Part shown: piece by piece, positions 19,220 through 30,126 of the stretch
Layout of the letters: each line of letters opens with the position of its first letter
Position numbering within the stretch: position 1 is the stretch's first letter
NCBI GenBank assembly: GCA_018401555.1
Contig: JAGYKP010000085.1
Span: forward strand, 124,001 to 188,000
DNA length: 64,000 nt
Origin: Halomonas sp.
GTDB lineage: Bacteria > Pseudomonadota > Gammaproteobacteria > Pseudomonadales > Halomonadaceae
Direction of reading: 5' to 3'
Program-made: the position numbers and the translations under genes
Notes under the pieces: model-generated
Told to the model about the DNA's origin: nothing
Databases searched by the model: none
What the model saw: only the letters and a program-made list of their open reading frames with translations

Positions 19220-20312
19220 ATGAGGCAGAGAAGTGATGGCAAGGGGCGGCGCCGCTGGCTGGGCCTGGTGGCGGCGCTGGGCATGGCCCTGGCTGCCGGC
19301 GTCCAGGGCCAGGGGCTCAGCTGGGAGGATGGCCTGCGTGGCGACGCTCCGGACCGCTACACCGTGGTGCGCGGTGACACCCTGTGGGACATCTCGGGGC
19401 GCTTCCTGCGCCATCCCTGGCAGTGGCCCGAGGTGTGGCAGGTCAACCCGCAGATCCGTAACCCGCACCTGATCTATCCGGGAGACGTCATCTACCTCTA
19501 CGACTGCGACGGCCGCCCTTGCCTGGGGCTGGAGCGTGGTCAGGGGCAGGTAAGGCTGTCGCCCGAGATGCGCACCATCCCGCATCGCGAGGCGATCGAA
19601 CCGATTCCCCTGGAGGATATCCGCCACTTCCTGCGTGAGCACCGCATCGTCGATGACCCCGAGGCCCTCGAGGAGCTGGCCTATGTGGTGGGTGGCGATG
19701 ACCGTCGGCTGATGAGCGGCGTGGGCGATCGCCTCTATGCCCGGGGCGAGGTGCCTGCGGGCGGGCGCGTGGGCTTCTATCGCGTGGGCGAGCGTTTCCT
19801 CGACCCGGCCAGCGGCGAGCTGCTGGGTCTCGAACTGGAGAGCGTCGGCCAGGCGCGCCGCGAGCGCCAGGAGGAGGACATGGCGGTGCTGGAGGTGACC
19901 TCGTCACGCCAGGAGGTGCGCAACGGCGATATCGTGCTGCCCCTGGAGGATCGCGGTCTGGTGACCGAGTTCATTCCGCGTGCCCCCGAGCGCGAGGTGG
20001 AGGGCACCATCCTGTCGGTCCCGGGCGGGGTGCAGTTCATCGGCCGCCTGCAGGTGGTGGCGCTGGACCGCGGCCAGCGCGACGGGCTCGAGCCCGGCCA
20101 TGTACTGATGGTCGAGCAGCGCGGCGAGCTGGTCAGCGATCCGCGCACCGGCGAACAGCTGCGCCTGCCGGGGGAGGATGCCGGTCTGGTGATGGTCTTC
20201 AAGACCTACCGCAAAGATGAGCTACGGCCTGGTCATGGAGGCCAGCCGCACCCTGGGCGTGGGGGATCGTGTCCATAACCCGCGGCGGGCGGTCAGCGCC
20301 GCCCAGCGGTGA
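19220..20312 (+). CDS. Periplasmic LysM-domain protein (frameshift near 20216)
   Basis: A predicted secreted peptidoglycan-associated protein. A basic N-terminus and hydrophobic stretch (residues ~12-30) form a signal peptide. The LysM domain follows at about 45-100 (YTVVRGDTLWDISGRFL...NPHLIYPGDVIYLY). The rest is a conserved ~260-residue region found in proteins encoded upstream of dprA in pseudomonads and relatives. The last ~34 residues (MSYGLVMEASRTLGVGDRVH) are displaced by an indel near 20216. The start at 19220 follows a purine-rich GGGGGGAGCAGGG site. dprA starts 7 bp downstream. Confidence 0.83.
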
Positions 20313-20319
20313 GGTCGCC

Positions 20320-21425
20320 ATGTCGTCGCCGGCCCTCGGCGCCCGGGAGTGGCTGGCCCTCGGCGGGTCTGCCCGGTCTCGGGGCCGGGCTCGCTGGCCG
20401 AACTGGCTGCCCGCCGACCCGAGTGGCCCGGCGGCTGGCTGGCGGTGCTGCCGCGCGAGGCCGCTACCGCGCTGCGGCTATGGCTCGACCACCCTGCTCG
20501 CAGCCCGCTTTCCACTGCGGTAGAGGCGGCCCTCGCCTGGCGTCGAGGGTTCCGCCGACCGCCACCTGCTGCATGCCGGGCATCCCGCCTGGCCCGAGCT
20601 GCTCACCGAGATTGCCGATCCGCCGCCGCTGCTGTGGGCCTGGGGTGACCTCGCCGCCCTGGCGCCCCCCAAGCTGGCCATGGTGGGGTCGCGTCGCGCC
20701 ACCCGCGAGGGACTGACCAACGCCGCCGCCTTCGCCCGCGAACTCGCCGAGCGGGGCTGGTGCGTGGTCAGCGGCATGGCGCTGGGCATCGATGCCGCCG
20801 CCCAGCAGGCCGCCCTGGATGCCGGCGGGACCAGCGTGGCGGTACTCGGTTGCGGTGTCGATGTGGTCTATCCGCCACGCCATCATCGCCTGCACGCCCG
20901 CCTGCGTGAACCGGGTGGCCTGCTGCTCTCCGAGCACCCGCCCGGCACCCCGGCCCGGGCCGGCTTCTTCCCTCGTCGCAACCGCATCGTCACCGGGCTC
21001 AGCTGCGGGGTGCTGGTGGTGGAGGCGGCCGAGCAGAGCGGTTCGCTGGTCAGCGCGCGGCTGGCCGGGGAGCAGGGGCGCGAGGTGTTCGCCCTGCCCG
21101 GCTCACTGCATAACCCCCAGGTGCGGGGCTGCCTGCGGTTGATCCGCGAGGGGGCCGTGCTGGTGCGCGGGGTCGATGACATCCTCGCCGAGCTTACCCA
21201 GTGGCAGGCCCCGGCGATGCCCGTCGCGCCCCGCGCCGAGGCCTCGGGCCGGAATGATGACCCACTGCTGCGCTGGCTGAGCGGCAGCCCGACCCCCGCG
21301 GACGCGCTGGTAGGGCTGACCGAGGCTCGATATCGCCGAGTGCCAGCGGCGCCCTGCTGGCGCTGGAGCTGGAGGGCCAGGCGGCGCGGGTCGCCGGTGG
21401 CTGGGTGCGCCTCTCGGCACCGTGA
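20320..21425 (+). CDS. dprA: DprA, DNA-processing protein (several frameshifts)
   Basis: It binds incoming single-stranded DNA and loads RecA during natural transformation. The central Rossmann-like domain is intact: [53 protein letters not shown] and [20 protein letters not shown]. The N-terminal SAM-like part ([19 protein letters not shown]) is split by indels near 20365 and 20555. The C-terminal winged-helix end ([20 protein letters not shown]) is displaced near 21325. Reconstructed length is about 368 residues. It precedes tsaC as in many gammaproteobacteria. Confidence 0.88.
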
Positions 21426-21469
21426 TAGAATCCCCGGCCATTCGCGCCCCAGCCCAGCGAGGAGAGCCC

Positions 21470-22026
21470 ATGAACCAGGCCCGTCAGATCGAGGACGCCG
21501 TCGCCGCCCTGCGCCGGGGCGGCGTGATCGCCTATCCCACTGAGGCGGTCTGGGGCCTGGGCTGCGACCCCGACAACGATGAAGCAGTGACGAAACTGCT
21601 GCACCTCAAGCGTCGCGATCCCGCCAAGGGGTGATCCTGGTGGCCGCTGGCATCGAGCAGTTCGCCGCCTGGCTCGAGGGGCTGCCCCTCGAGCTGCAGG
21701 CGCCGCTGGCGGCCAGCTGGCCGGGGCCCAACACCTGGCTGGTGCCCGACAACGGCCGTAGCCATGCCCTGGTGCATGGCGAGCATGACCGGGTGGCCCT
21801 GCGGGTCAGCGCCCATCCGCTGGTGGCCACGCTGTGCGAGGCCTTCGGCGGCCCCATCGTCTCCACCTCGGCGAACGTGGCCAGCGAGCCGCCGGCCATG
21901 AGCGCCGAGGAGGCGCGCAGCATCTTCGGCGATGGGCTCGATGCCATCGTCGAGGGTGAGCTCGGCGGCCTCGAGCGGCCCAGCACCATTCGCGACCTGG
22001 TCAGCGGCCGGGTGCTGCGCGACTGA
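21470..22026 (+). CDS. tsaC: TsaC, threonylcarbamoyl-AMP synthase (frameshift near 21630)
   Basis: It makes threonylcarbamoyl-AMP from threonine, bicarbonate and ATP for the t6A37 tRNA modification. The Sua5/YciO/YrdC motif [18 protein letters not shown] is near the N-terminus. [26 protein letters not shown] and [16 protein letters not shown] complete the fold. The frame breaks at a GGGG run (codons AAG GGG then TGA) where one extra G restores KGVILVA. This is a clean homopolymer undercall in a normally essential gene. Reconstructed length is about 185 residues; tcdA, at 3074-3915, acts later on the same modification. Confidence 0.93.
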
Positions 22027-22063
22027 CCCTTTCCCGTCACTTTCACCCCATCCGGAGGCTCCG

Positions 22064-23807
<1,744 letters not shown>

Positions 23808-23822
23808 TCTCGGCGGCGCCCT

Positions 23823-24080
23823 TCAGCGCCGCTTGGTATAGAGCCCCACCATGCACAGCACCAGCCCGACCAGCGACAGCAGCATCCCGCCGTTGACCAG
23901 CCAGGGGTAGCGCTGCAGCCAGGAGACGAAGGGCTGGGGCGTGTCGCGGCACACCCCTTCCAGGTAGTCCCAGTGGCCACCGGAGAGCGTGCACTCGCGC
24001 ACGCTCGAGTACTCCCAGAAGTAGACCCCCATCAGCACCAGCATGGGGGCGATCAGCAGCAGCAATCCCAGTCTCAGCAT
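23823..24080 (-). CDS. Small two-helix membrane protein of unknown function
   Basis: An 85-residue protein I cannot assign. It has hydrophobic segments at about 3-22 and 61-80. Between them lies a loop containing Cys30 and Cys44 (RECTLSGGHWDYLEGVC), possibly a periplasmic disulfide, then SWLQRYPWLVNGG. The C-terminus is basic (YTKRR). Its start codon lies 2 bp after the stop of the M48 protease gene, so the two are almost certainly translated together. Whether it is a protease adaptor is unproven. Confidence 0.7.
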   Translation of the reverse strand: MLRLGLLLLIAPMLVLMGVYFWEYSSVRECTLSGGHWDYLEGVCRDTPQPFVSWLQRYPWLVNGGMLLSLVGLVLCMVGLYTKRR

Positions 24081-24081
24081 C

Positions 24082-24885
24082 TTACGGCCTCGGGCAGTCG
24101 GGGGTGCGGCCGGCCTGGCGGGCCCGCTCGTAGCGGCCCAGGGCCTCGTTCATGCGCGCCTGCAGGTCCTGGGTGCGCTGGCCGTGGCTGGGGTGGCTGG
24201 AGAGCCAGGCCGGCGGACGGGCCCCGCCCTGGGCGCTCATGTTTTCCCACAGCGCCAGGCTGGCGCGGGGGTCGAAGCCGGCGTCGGCCATCAGGTAGAG
24301 GCCCAGTTCATCGGCCTCGCTCTCGTGACGCCGCGAGAAGGGCATCAGGATGCCGTACTGGGCGCCCATGCCCAGGGCCCCCATGATCTGCTGGCCGCCC
24401 GCTCCCTCGAGGCCCGCGGCCGAGGAGAGTACCGACAGCCCCAGCTGGGTGGCGGTCTGGGTGGAGACCCGTTCGTTGGCATGGCGGGCCAGCACATGGG
24501 TGATCTCGTGGCCGATCACCGCGGCCAGCTGATCCTGGTTGCTGGCCACCTTCAGCAGGCCGGTGTTGACCCCCATGTAGCCCCCGGGCAGGGCGAAGGC
24601 GTTGGCATCCTCGGACTCGAAGACGCGGATCTGCCAGTTCTGCGACTCACGCTGCTGAGGCGGCAGGGCACTTACCAGTGCACTGGCCACACACTGCACA
24701 TAGCGGTGGGTAGCGCCACCCACGGTGGGACGATCCTGCTGATACTGCTCGAAGGCCTGGGCGCCCATCTGGTCGAGCTGGGCGTCCGACACCAGGGTCA
24801 GCTGCTGGCGGCCGGTGGGCGAGGTGGTACAGGCGGCCAGGGCGAGGCTTAGGGCGCCGATGGCGAAAGGTTTGATCCAGCGCAT
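24082..24885 (-). CDS. M48-family lipoprotein metalloprotease (LoiP/YggG type)
   Basis: An outer-membrane-anchored zinc protease, 267 residues. The lipobox LALAACT puts the acylated Cys at position 19. The catalytic HEITH lies at about 126-130, and the third zinc ligand lies in HESEADELG near residue 190. The HPSHGQRTQDLQ segment near the C-terminus is also conserved. In E. coli, LoiP and BepA of this family degrade misfolded outer-membrane proteins under osmotic or envelope stress. It is read as a pair with the small membrane protein downstream. Confidence 0.9.
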   Translation of the reverse strand: MRWIKPFAIGALSLALAACTTSPTGRQQLTLVSDAQLDQMGAQAFEQYQQDRPTVGGATHRYVQCVASALVSALPPQQRESQNWQIRVFESEDANAFALPGGYMGVNTGLLKVASNQDQLAAVIGHEITHVLARHANERVSTQTATQLGLSVLSSAAGLEGAGGQQIMGALGMGAQYGILMPFSRRHESEADELGLYLMADAGFDPRASLALWENMSAQGGARPPAWLSSHPSHGQRTQDLQARMNEALGRYERARQAGRTPDCPRP

Positions 24886-25012
24886 GGCGGGTCTCCTTGG
24901 TGGGGTGTGGCATCCAGCCAACGTAAGACGCTGGACGGGCGTCCGGGTTCGCCACAAGATACCCTGAACGCCTGCAAGGTCAACTGTCGCCACCAGGAGT
25001 CTGGCTGCCTCG

Positions 25013-25131
25013 GCGAGGGGCGCTGGGGGCAAGCCGTAGAGGAGGTCCTACGCCAGGGATGGCGTCGGTAGCGCCCATGGATGGGTTCACAGCGCCTCCT
25101 CGAAGGCTTGCCGCCAGATCAGCCCCGAGGC
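25013..25131 (-). repeat. Intergenic structured repeat, copy B
   Basis: A full-length copy in reverse orientation to copy A, lying in the 282-bp divergent gap between the M48 protease and the DUF815 ATPase. Its arms read GGCAAGCC...GGCTTGCC where copy A has GACAAGCC...GGCTTGTC, so both sides changed together. The central ACGCCA-TCCC-TGGCGT hairpin is identical. No gene is seen in the gap. Confidence 0.85.
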
Positions 25132-25167
25132 TGCCGACTATCCGGTGACCTGGAGAAGGAGAGGATC

Positions 25168-26034
25168 ATGGACGCCGAGCTGACGCGTCGCCTGCTGCAT
25201 CTGCTGGATCACGTCGAGCACTGGCTGCCCCCGGCCCCGGTGGAGGTGGACTGGTCGCGGGACGTGGCCGCCCTGTGGCAGCGCCATGCCCTGGGCGGGC
25301 GCCTGCTGCCGGTGCCGCCGCGCGACGCCCTGAGCCTGGATGACCTGCTGGGCATCGAGCGCCAGAAGCTGGCGCTGGTCGACAACACCCGGGCCTTCCT
25401 GCAGGGCCTGCCGGCCAACCACGCCCTGCTGTGGGGTTCCCGGGGCAGTGGCAAGTCGTCGCTGATCCGTGCCCTGCTCAACAGCCTGGCCGGTGAGGGA
25501 CTGCGCCTGGTGCAGGTGGATCGCCACGACCTCTCGGGCCTGCCGATGCTGGTGGAGCAGCTGCGCCACCATGACCAGCGCTTCGTCGTCTACTGCGACG
25601 ACCTCTCCTTCGAGGGCCATGACGATGCCTACAAGGCGCTGAAGAGCGTGCTCGACGGCGCCCTGACCGGGCCGCCGCCCAACGTGCTGCTCTACGCCAC
25701 CTCCAACCGCCGCCACCTGCTGCCGGAGTCGATGAGCGACAACGAGGGCTCGCGGCTGGTGGGCGATGAACTCCACCATGGCGATGCGGTGGAGGAGAAG
25801 ATCTCGCTCTCCGACCGTTTCGGGCTGTGGCTGGGCTTCCACCCCTTCAACCAGGATGTCTACCTGGAGGCGTGCTGCCACTGGGTCACCCAACTGGGAC
25901 GCCGCGAGGACTGGAGTGCCGAGGCCCGCGCCGAGGCGATCCGCTTCGCCACCCTGCGCGGTGGCCGCAGCGGCCGCGGTGCCTGGCAGTTCGCCACCCA
26001 GTGGGTGGGCCGCCGGCGCCTGCACGGGAAGTAG
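25168..26034 (+). CDS. DUF815 family AAA-type ATPase
   Basis: A 288-residue P-loop ATPase of the DUF815 family, function unknown. The Walker A motif GSRGSGKSS is at about residues 90-98 and a Walker B-like FVVYCDDLSF at about 143-152. SNRRHLLPE is a sensor-like segment, and KISLSDRFGLWLGFHPF is a family signature. The start MDAELTRRLLHLLDHVEHWL follows GAGAAGGAGAGGATC. It stands alone between two unrelated minus-strand operons, with repeat copy B in front of it. Confidence 0.87.
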   Translation: MDAELTRRLLHLLDHVEHWLPPAPVEVDWSRDVAALWQRHALGGRLLPVPPRDALSLDDLLGIERQKLALVDNTRAFLQGLPANHALLWGSRGSGKSSLIRALLNSLAGEGLRLVQVDRHDLSGLPMLVEQLRHHDQRFVVYCDDLSFEGHDDAYKALKSVLDGALTGPPPNVLLYATSNRRHLLPESMSDNEGSRLVGDELHHGDAVEEKISLSDRFGLWLGFHPFNQDVYLEACCHWVTQLGRREDWSAEARAEAIRFATLRGGRSGRGAWQFATQWVGRRRLHGK

Positions 26035-26038
26035 TGAC

Positions 26039-26059
26039 GCGCCCCGAGACCAGGGGCGC
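26039..26059. terminator. Short GC hairpin between convergent genes
   Basis: GCGCCCC (26039-26045) pairs with GGGGCGC (26053-26059) across a seven-base loop, just after the ATPase stop and before the 3' end of the lipoprotein gene. There is no U-tract, so the terminator role is weakly supported. Confidence 0.3.
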
Positions 26060-26091
26060 CGGAACAGCCCCGCTTCGACCTGTTATCAGCA

Positions 26092-26716
26092 CTACCCCCG
26101 CGGAATCAGGCTGCCGTCCTCACCTACGCCCAGGCGGATGGTGGGGGTGAGCAGGCCGGCGGGCAGGGTCATGCCCAGGCCGCGCAGGTCGCCGGGGGTG
26201 ATGGCAAGCTCGCTGCCGGCGGGCAGTTCGCCCTGGCTTGCCAGCTGGCTGGCCAGCTCCACCATGGGGCCCAGCTGCTCGCGGCCGCCGCCCAGCAGGT
26301 CGAAGGCCACCGGCAGGCGCAGTTTGGCGTCGTCGGCCGAGGTCAGGGTCACGTCCTGGGCGTAGTCGCCGCTGACCGGGTCGACGCCCGGCATCTCCAG
26401 TGACCAGCGAAAGCCGGCCATCTCCACCGGGGGCATGCCGCTGGGCAGGCCCAGGCCCATGGCCAGGGTCGCCTGCACCGGCAGGCTGCCGGCGCCCAGG
26501 CTCGACATCGCCAGGGACATGATATCGCTGGTGTCGAGGCGGGCATCCACGGCTGTAGGGGCCGATGCGGACCTCCTCCACGCCCAGCGAGGTCACCGCC
26601 AGGCGGAAGGCGAACAGCCCCGTCTGGGGCAGCGCCAGGCAGCCGGCGAGCAGCAGGGAGAGGCAGAGCGGCGCCAGCAGGCGCCAGCGCCGAACGGGAG
26701 CGAGAAGGGGGAACAT
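26092..26716 (-). CDS. Lipoprotein of unknown function (frameshift near 26555)
   Basis: A predicted outer-membrane lipoprotein. The N-terminus has a basic stretch, a hydrophobic core and the lipobox LLLAGC. The mature part is rich in Ala, Gly, Leu and Ser with beta-like segments (LFAFRLAVTSLGVEEVRIGP; GFRWSLEMPGVDPVSGDYAQ; RLGVGEDGSLIPRG). An indel near 26555 separates the first 55 residues from the last ~150. I do not recognise a domain. It is downstream of der but beyond its terminator. Confidence 0.65.
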
Positions 26717-26792
26717 CCAGGACGCCTCCTTGGCGAATCAGCTATGCATCGTCGCCGATGATGCGCCTTCCATGCCCGGCGGGGAAGTGGCC

Positions 26793-26849
26793 AAAAGCGA
26801 CAGCGCCCGACGCGCCCCTCTGTCGTCTCAGGAGCGGGTCGGGCGCTGT
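26793..26849 (-). terminator. Rho-independent terminator after der
   Basis: A perfect 12-bp stem (26800-26811 with 26838-26849) is followed on the minus strand by CGCTTTTGG. It closes the long trmJ/isc-to-der gene array. Confidence 0.75.
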
Positions 26850-26871
26850 GGGCTGGCCGGGCGCAGCAGAA

Positions 26872-28275
26872 TCAGCGGCGGCTCTTGCGCGCCTCCTTGG
26901 TGCGCCCCAGTTCGCGTTTCTTGGCCTTCTCGCGATCGCTGGCGTTGGCCATGGGATCGAAGGGGTTGCTGCCGGAGCGGAACTCGAAGCGCATCGGCGT
27001 GCCGCGCACCTTGAGCACCTTGCGGAAGGTGTTGGTCAGGTAGCGGCGGTAGGCCTCGGGCAGGGAGTCGGTCTGGTTGCCGTGGACCACGATGATCGGC
27101 GGGTTGCTGCCGCCCTGGTGGGCCATGCGCAGCTTGATGCGGCGTCCACGCACCAGGGGTGGCTGGTGGGATTCCACCGCGTCCTGCAGGATGCTGGTCA
27201 GGCGGTTGGTGGACCAGTGGGCGTTGGCCGAGGCGAAGGCGCGCTCCAGCGATGGATAGAGGTCGCCCACCCCGGTGCCGTGCAGCGCCGAGATGAAGTG
27301 CAGGTCGGCGTAGTCGGCGAAGCCCAGGCGGCGCTTGATCTCGGCGCGCATCTTCTCCTTGGCCTCGCTCTCCAGGCCATCCCACTTGTTCACGGCCAGC
27401 ACCAGCGCGCGGCCGGTGGTCAGCACGTAGTCGAGCAGGTGCAGGTCCTGCTCCACCAGCCCGCTGCGGGCGTCGAGCACCATGATGGCGACATGGCACT
27501 CCTTGATCGCCTCCAGGGTCTTGATGATCGAGAACTTCTCGGCGATCTCGTGAACGTTCTTGCGGCGCCGCACGCCGGCGGTATCCACCAGCACATAGGG
27601 CTTGCCGCGGCGCTCGAAGGGGATCTCGATGGCGTCGCGGGTGGTGCCCGCCTCGTCGAAGACCACCACGCGCTCCTCGCCGAGCAGGCGGTTGACCAGG
27701 GTCGACTTGCCCACGTTGGGGCGGCCGATGACGCCGATGCGGATGCCCTTGGTGCCGGTATCCGCCGGGATGCTCTCGTCGCGCTCCGGGAAGGGGGCAA
27801 GCACCTCGTCGATCAGCGTGGTGACGTTGCGGCCATGGGCGGCGGCGATGGGCCGCGGCTCGCCCAGGCCCAGTTCCCAGAACTCGGCGGTGGCGCTGTC
27901 CTCGTCGAGGCCATCGGTCTTGTTGACGACGAGCCAGGTCTTCTTCTGGTTGACCCGCAGGTGGTTGGCGATGGCCTGGTCGGCGACGTTGAGGCCGGCC
28001 CGGGCGTCGACCAGGAACAGCACGATGTCGGCCTCGTCGATGGCGGCCAGCGACTGCTCGGCCATGGCGGCATCGATGCCATCCTCGTCACCGCTGATGC
28101 CGCCGGTGTCGATGACCGTGTAGGCCTTGCCGCCGAGCATGCCGTTGCCGTACTTGCGGTCCCGGGTCAGGCCCGGGAAGTCGGCCACCAGGGCGTCGCG
28201 GGTGCGAGTCAGGCGGTTGAACAGGGTCGACTTGCCCACATTGGGCCGGCCGACCAGGGCGATCACGGGTGTCAT
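26872..28275 (-). CDS. der: Der, double-domain ribosome-assembly GTPase
   Basis: A GTPase with two tandem G domains and a KH-like C-terminal domain, required for 50S subunit maturation, 467 residues. G1 motifs GRPNVGKST occur at about residues 9-17 and again near 182-190, with DTGG/DTAG (G3) and NKTDG/NKWDG (G4) in each domain. The basic tail [20 protein letters not shown] is typical. Its ATG overlaps the bamB stop (ATGA), and a terminator follows its stop. Confidence 0.96.
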   Translation of the reverse strand: MTPVIALVGRPNVGKSTLFNRLTRTRDALVADFPGLTRDRKYGNGMLGGKAYTVIDTGGISGDEDGIDAAMAEQSLAAIDEADIVLFLVDARAGLNVADQAIANHLRVNQKKTWLVVNKTDGLDEDSATAEFWELGLGEPRPIAAAHGRNVTTLIDEVLAPFPERDESIPADTGTKGIRIGVIGRPNVGKSTLVNRLLGEERVVVFDEAGTTRDAIEIPFERRGKPYVLVDTAGVRRRKNVHEIAEKFSIIKTLEAIKECHVAIMVLDARSGLVEQDLHLLDYVLTTGRALVLAVNKWDGLESEAKEKMRAEIKRRLGFADYADLHFISALHGTGVGDLYPSLERAFASANAHWSTNRLTSILQDAVESHQPPLVRGRRIKLRMAHQGGSNPPIIVVHGNQTDSLPEAYRRYLTNTFRKVLKVRGTPMRFEFRSGSNPFDPMANASDREKAKKRELGRTKEARKSRR

Positions 28276-29420
28276 CGGATATCCAGGGTCTCGAGGGTGC
28301 CGTCATTGGCCAGCACATGAATGCGGTTGCCTTCGGTGACCGGGCGCACGCCGATCCCGGAGCCGTCGATTCGCTCACGACCGACCATATCGCCGCTGCG
28401 CGCGTCGATCAGGTGCAGGTAGCCCTCGTAATCGCCGAACACCAGCTTGCCATCGGCAAAGGCCGGTGAGGTAGGCTGGCGGCCCTCCAGGTCGGTGTTG
28501 CGCCACACCTCCTCACCGCTGTCGGCGGCCAGGGCCAGGATGCGCCCCGACTCCTCGACCACGAACAGGAAGTCGCCCACCACGATGGGCGTATGGTAGC
28601 TGGAGAGGTCGCGAGCCCACAGCGGCTCGCCGCGGGACGCTTCCAGGGCCACCAGTCGGCCATTGTAGCTGGTCACGAAGAGGCGGCCGTCGGGAGTCAG
28701 TACCGGCTGGGCGGCGAGGTCCACCAGGCGCTCGATGTCGCTGCGCCCCTGGGCCACGGCGATGCGTCGCTCCCACAGCGGCTGGCCGCTGCGGTTGTCC
28801 AGGGCCACCAGGCGGCCGTTGGCGAAGCCGGCGAAGGTCAGCGGGTCGATGGTGGTGGGGGTGCCGGTGCCGCGCAGGGTCAGCGAGGGCAGGCTGGCCT
28901 GGTAGCTCCAGCGCTCGTCGCCGCTGCTGCGGTCCAGGGCGGTGATGGTGCCGTCGACGCTCTGCACGATCAGCAGCTGCTGGTTGGGCTGCGGGGCGGC
29001 CAGTACCTCGCTGGGCACGCGGGCGCGCCAGCGCACGCTGCCATCGCGCTGGCTCACCGCCAGCACCTCGCCGTTGCGGGTGCCCAGGTAGAGGTCCCCG
29101 GCCACCGCGGTCAGCGCGCTGGAGACCGGTACCTCGAGGTCGACTTCCCAGCGGGTGTCGCCGTCATCGGCGTCGAAGGCGAACAGCTCGCCGCGATAGT
29201 CGGCGGCGAACAGGGCGTCGCCGTCGCGGGCCGGGGCGATGGGGTAGGCGGCGCGTCCCAGACCGTCACCGGCGCCCTCGCGCCAGGCACTGGAGAGCTC
29301 TGCGCTCGCCGCGAAGTCGCTGAGCTCGGTGGGCGGATACTGCGGCTCCACCTTGTTGCCGGCGCAGCCCGCCAGCAGGGTCAGGCCCGCGAGGGCGGCG
29401 ATCAGGAAGGTCGGTTTCAT
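28272..29420 (-). CDS. bamB: BamB, outer-membrane assembly lipoprotein
   Basis: A beta-propeller lipoprotein of the BAM complex, 382 residues. The lipobox TLLAGCAG places the acylated Cys near position 19. Repeated PQQ/WD-like blades follow (for example [70 protein letters not shown]), consistent with an eight-bladed propeller. It is coupled by ATGA overlaps to yfgM upstream and der downstream. Confidence 0.95.
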   Translation of the reverse strand: MKPTFLIAALAGLTLLAGCAGNKVEPQYPPTELSDFAASAELSSAWREGAGDGLGRAAYPIAPARDGDALFAADYRGELFAFDADDGDTRWEVDLEVPVSSALTAVAGDLYLGTRNGEVLAVSQRDGSVRWRARVPSEVLAAPQPNQQLLIVQSVDGTITALDRSSGDERWSYQASLPSLTLRGTGTPTTIDPLTFAGFANGRLVALDNRSGQPLWERRIAVAQGRSDIERLVDLAAQPVLTPDGRLFVTSYNGRLVALEASRGEPLWARDLSSYHTPIVVGDFLFVVEESGRILALAADSGEEVWRNTDLEGRQPTSPAFADGKLVFGDYEGYLHLIDARSGDMVGRERIDGSGIGVRPVTEGNRIHVLANDGTLETLDIR

Positions 29421-30094
29421 GAATCCAGCCCCTGGTTGTCGGGACCCGCTGCCAGGCCCAGGTTGTCGAGCTTGAGTTGCACGCCGTAGAGCGGCTGGTC
29501 GTTGGTCTCGGCGAGATCCAGCGCCTCGCGCCAGGCCGTGGCGGCATCGGCCTCGCGGCCCAGGGCATGCAGGGCGTCGCCGCGCACCTCGGCGCGCTGG
29601 GCGGCCAGCGCCTCGGGAACACCGCTCTCCAGGGCGCTGAGTGCCGCCTCGGCGTCGCCGTCGGCAACCAGCAGGCGCGCCAAGCGCAGGCGCGCCAGGC
29701 CGCCCACATAGCCGCGCGAGTCGGCATCCGCCAGGGTCTGCAGCCGCTCGCGGGCCCCCGCGAGGTCGCCCTGAGCGACCGCCAGACGGGCGTCCACCAG
29801 GCGTGCCAGGTCGGCATAGAGGGTCTTGCCATGCTCCTCGACGATCTCTTCCACCAGGGCGCGTGCCTCGGGCAGTTGTGCCTCGTCGAGGGCGTTGCCG
29901 GCGGTCAGGTTGACCAGCTGCTGGTAGCGCATCGAGGCGGCGGTGGCCTGGTTCTCCTGATAGCCCTGCCAGGCGTTCCAGCCCAGCACGCCGGCCCCGG
30001 CGATAACCACGCCGGCGATCAGCGAGAGGCCGTTCTCCTTCCACCAGCGCTTGAGCGCCTCGACCTGTTCTTCCTCGGTTCTCAGCTCCGCCAC
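29417..30094 (-). CDS. yfgM: YfgM-family TPR membrane protein
   Basis: A 225-residue protein with a short cytoplasmic N-terminus (AELRTEEEQVEALKRWWKEN). One transmembrane helix at about 23-42 (LSLIAGVVIAGAGVLGWNAW) and a periplasmic tetratricopeptide domain follow. In E. coli YfgM associates with PpiD and the SecYEG translocon and helps periplasmic protein folding. It lies between hisS (32 bp) and bamB (4-bp overlap), its usual place. Confidence 0.9.
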   Translation of the reverse strand: MAELRTEEEQVEALKRWWKENGLSLIAGVVIAGAGVLGWNAWQGYQENQATAASMRYQQLVNLTAGNALDEAQLPEARALVEEIVEEHGKTLYADLARLVDARLAVAQGDLAGARERLQTLADADSRGYVGGLARLRLARLLVADGDAEAALSALESGVPEALAAQRAEVRGDALHALGREADAATAWREALDLAETNDQPLYGVQLKLDNLGLAAGPDNQGLDS

Positions 30095-30126
30095 GGGCGG
30101 TCTCCTTGTATGTCTCGTGTGGGCCT

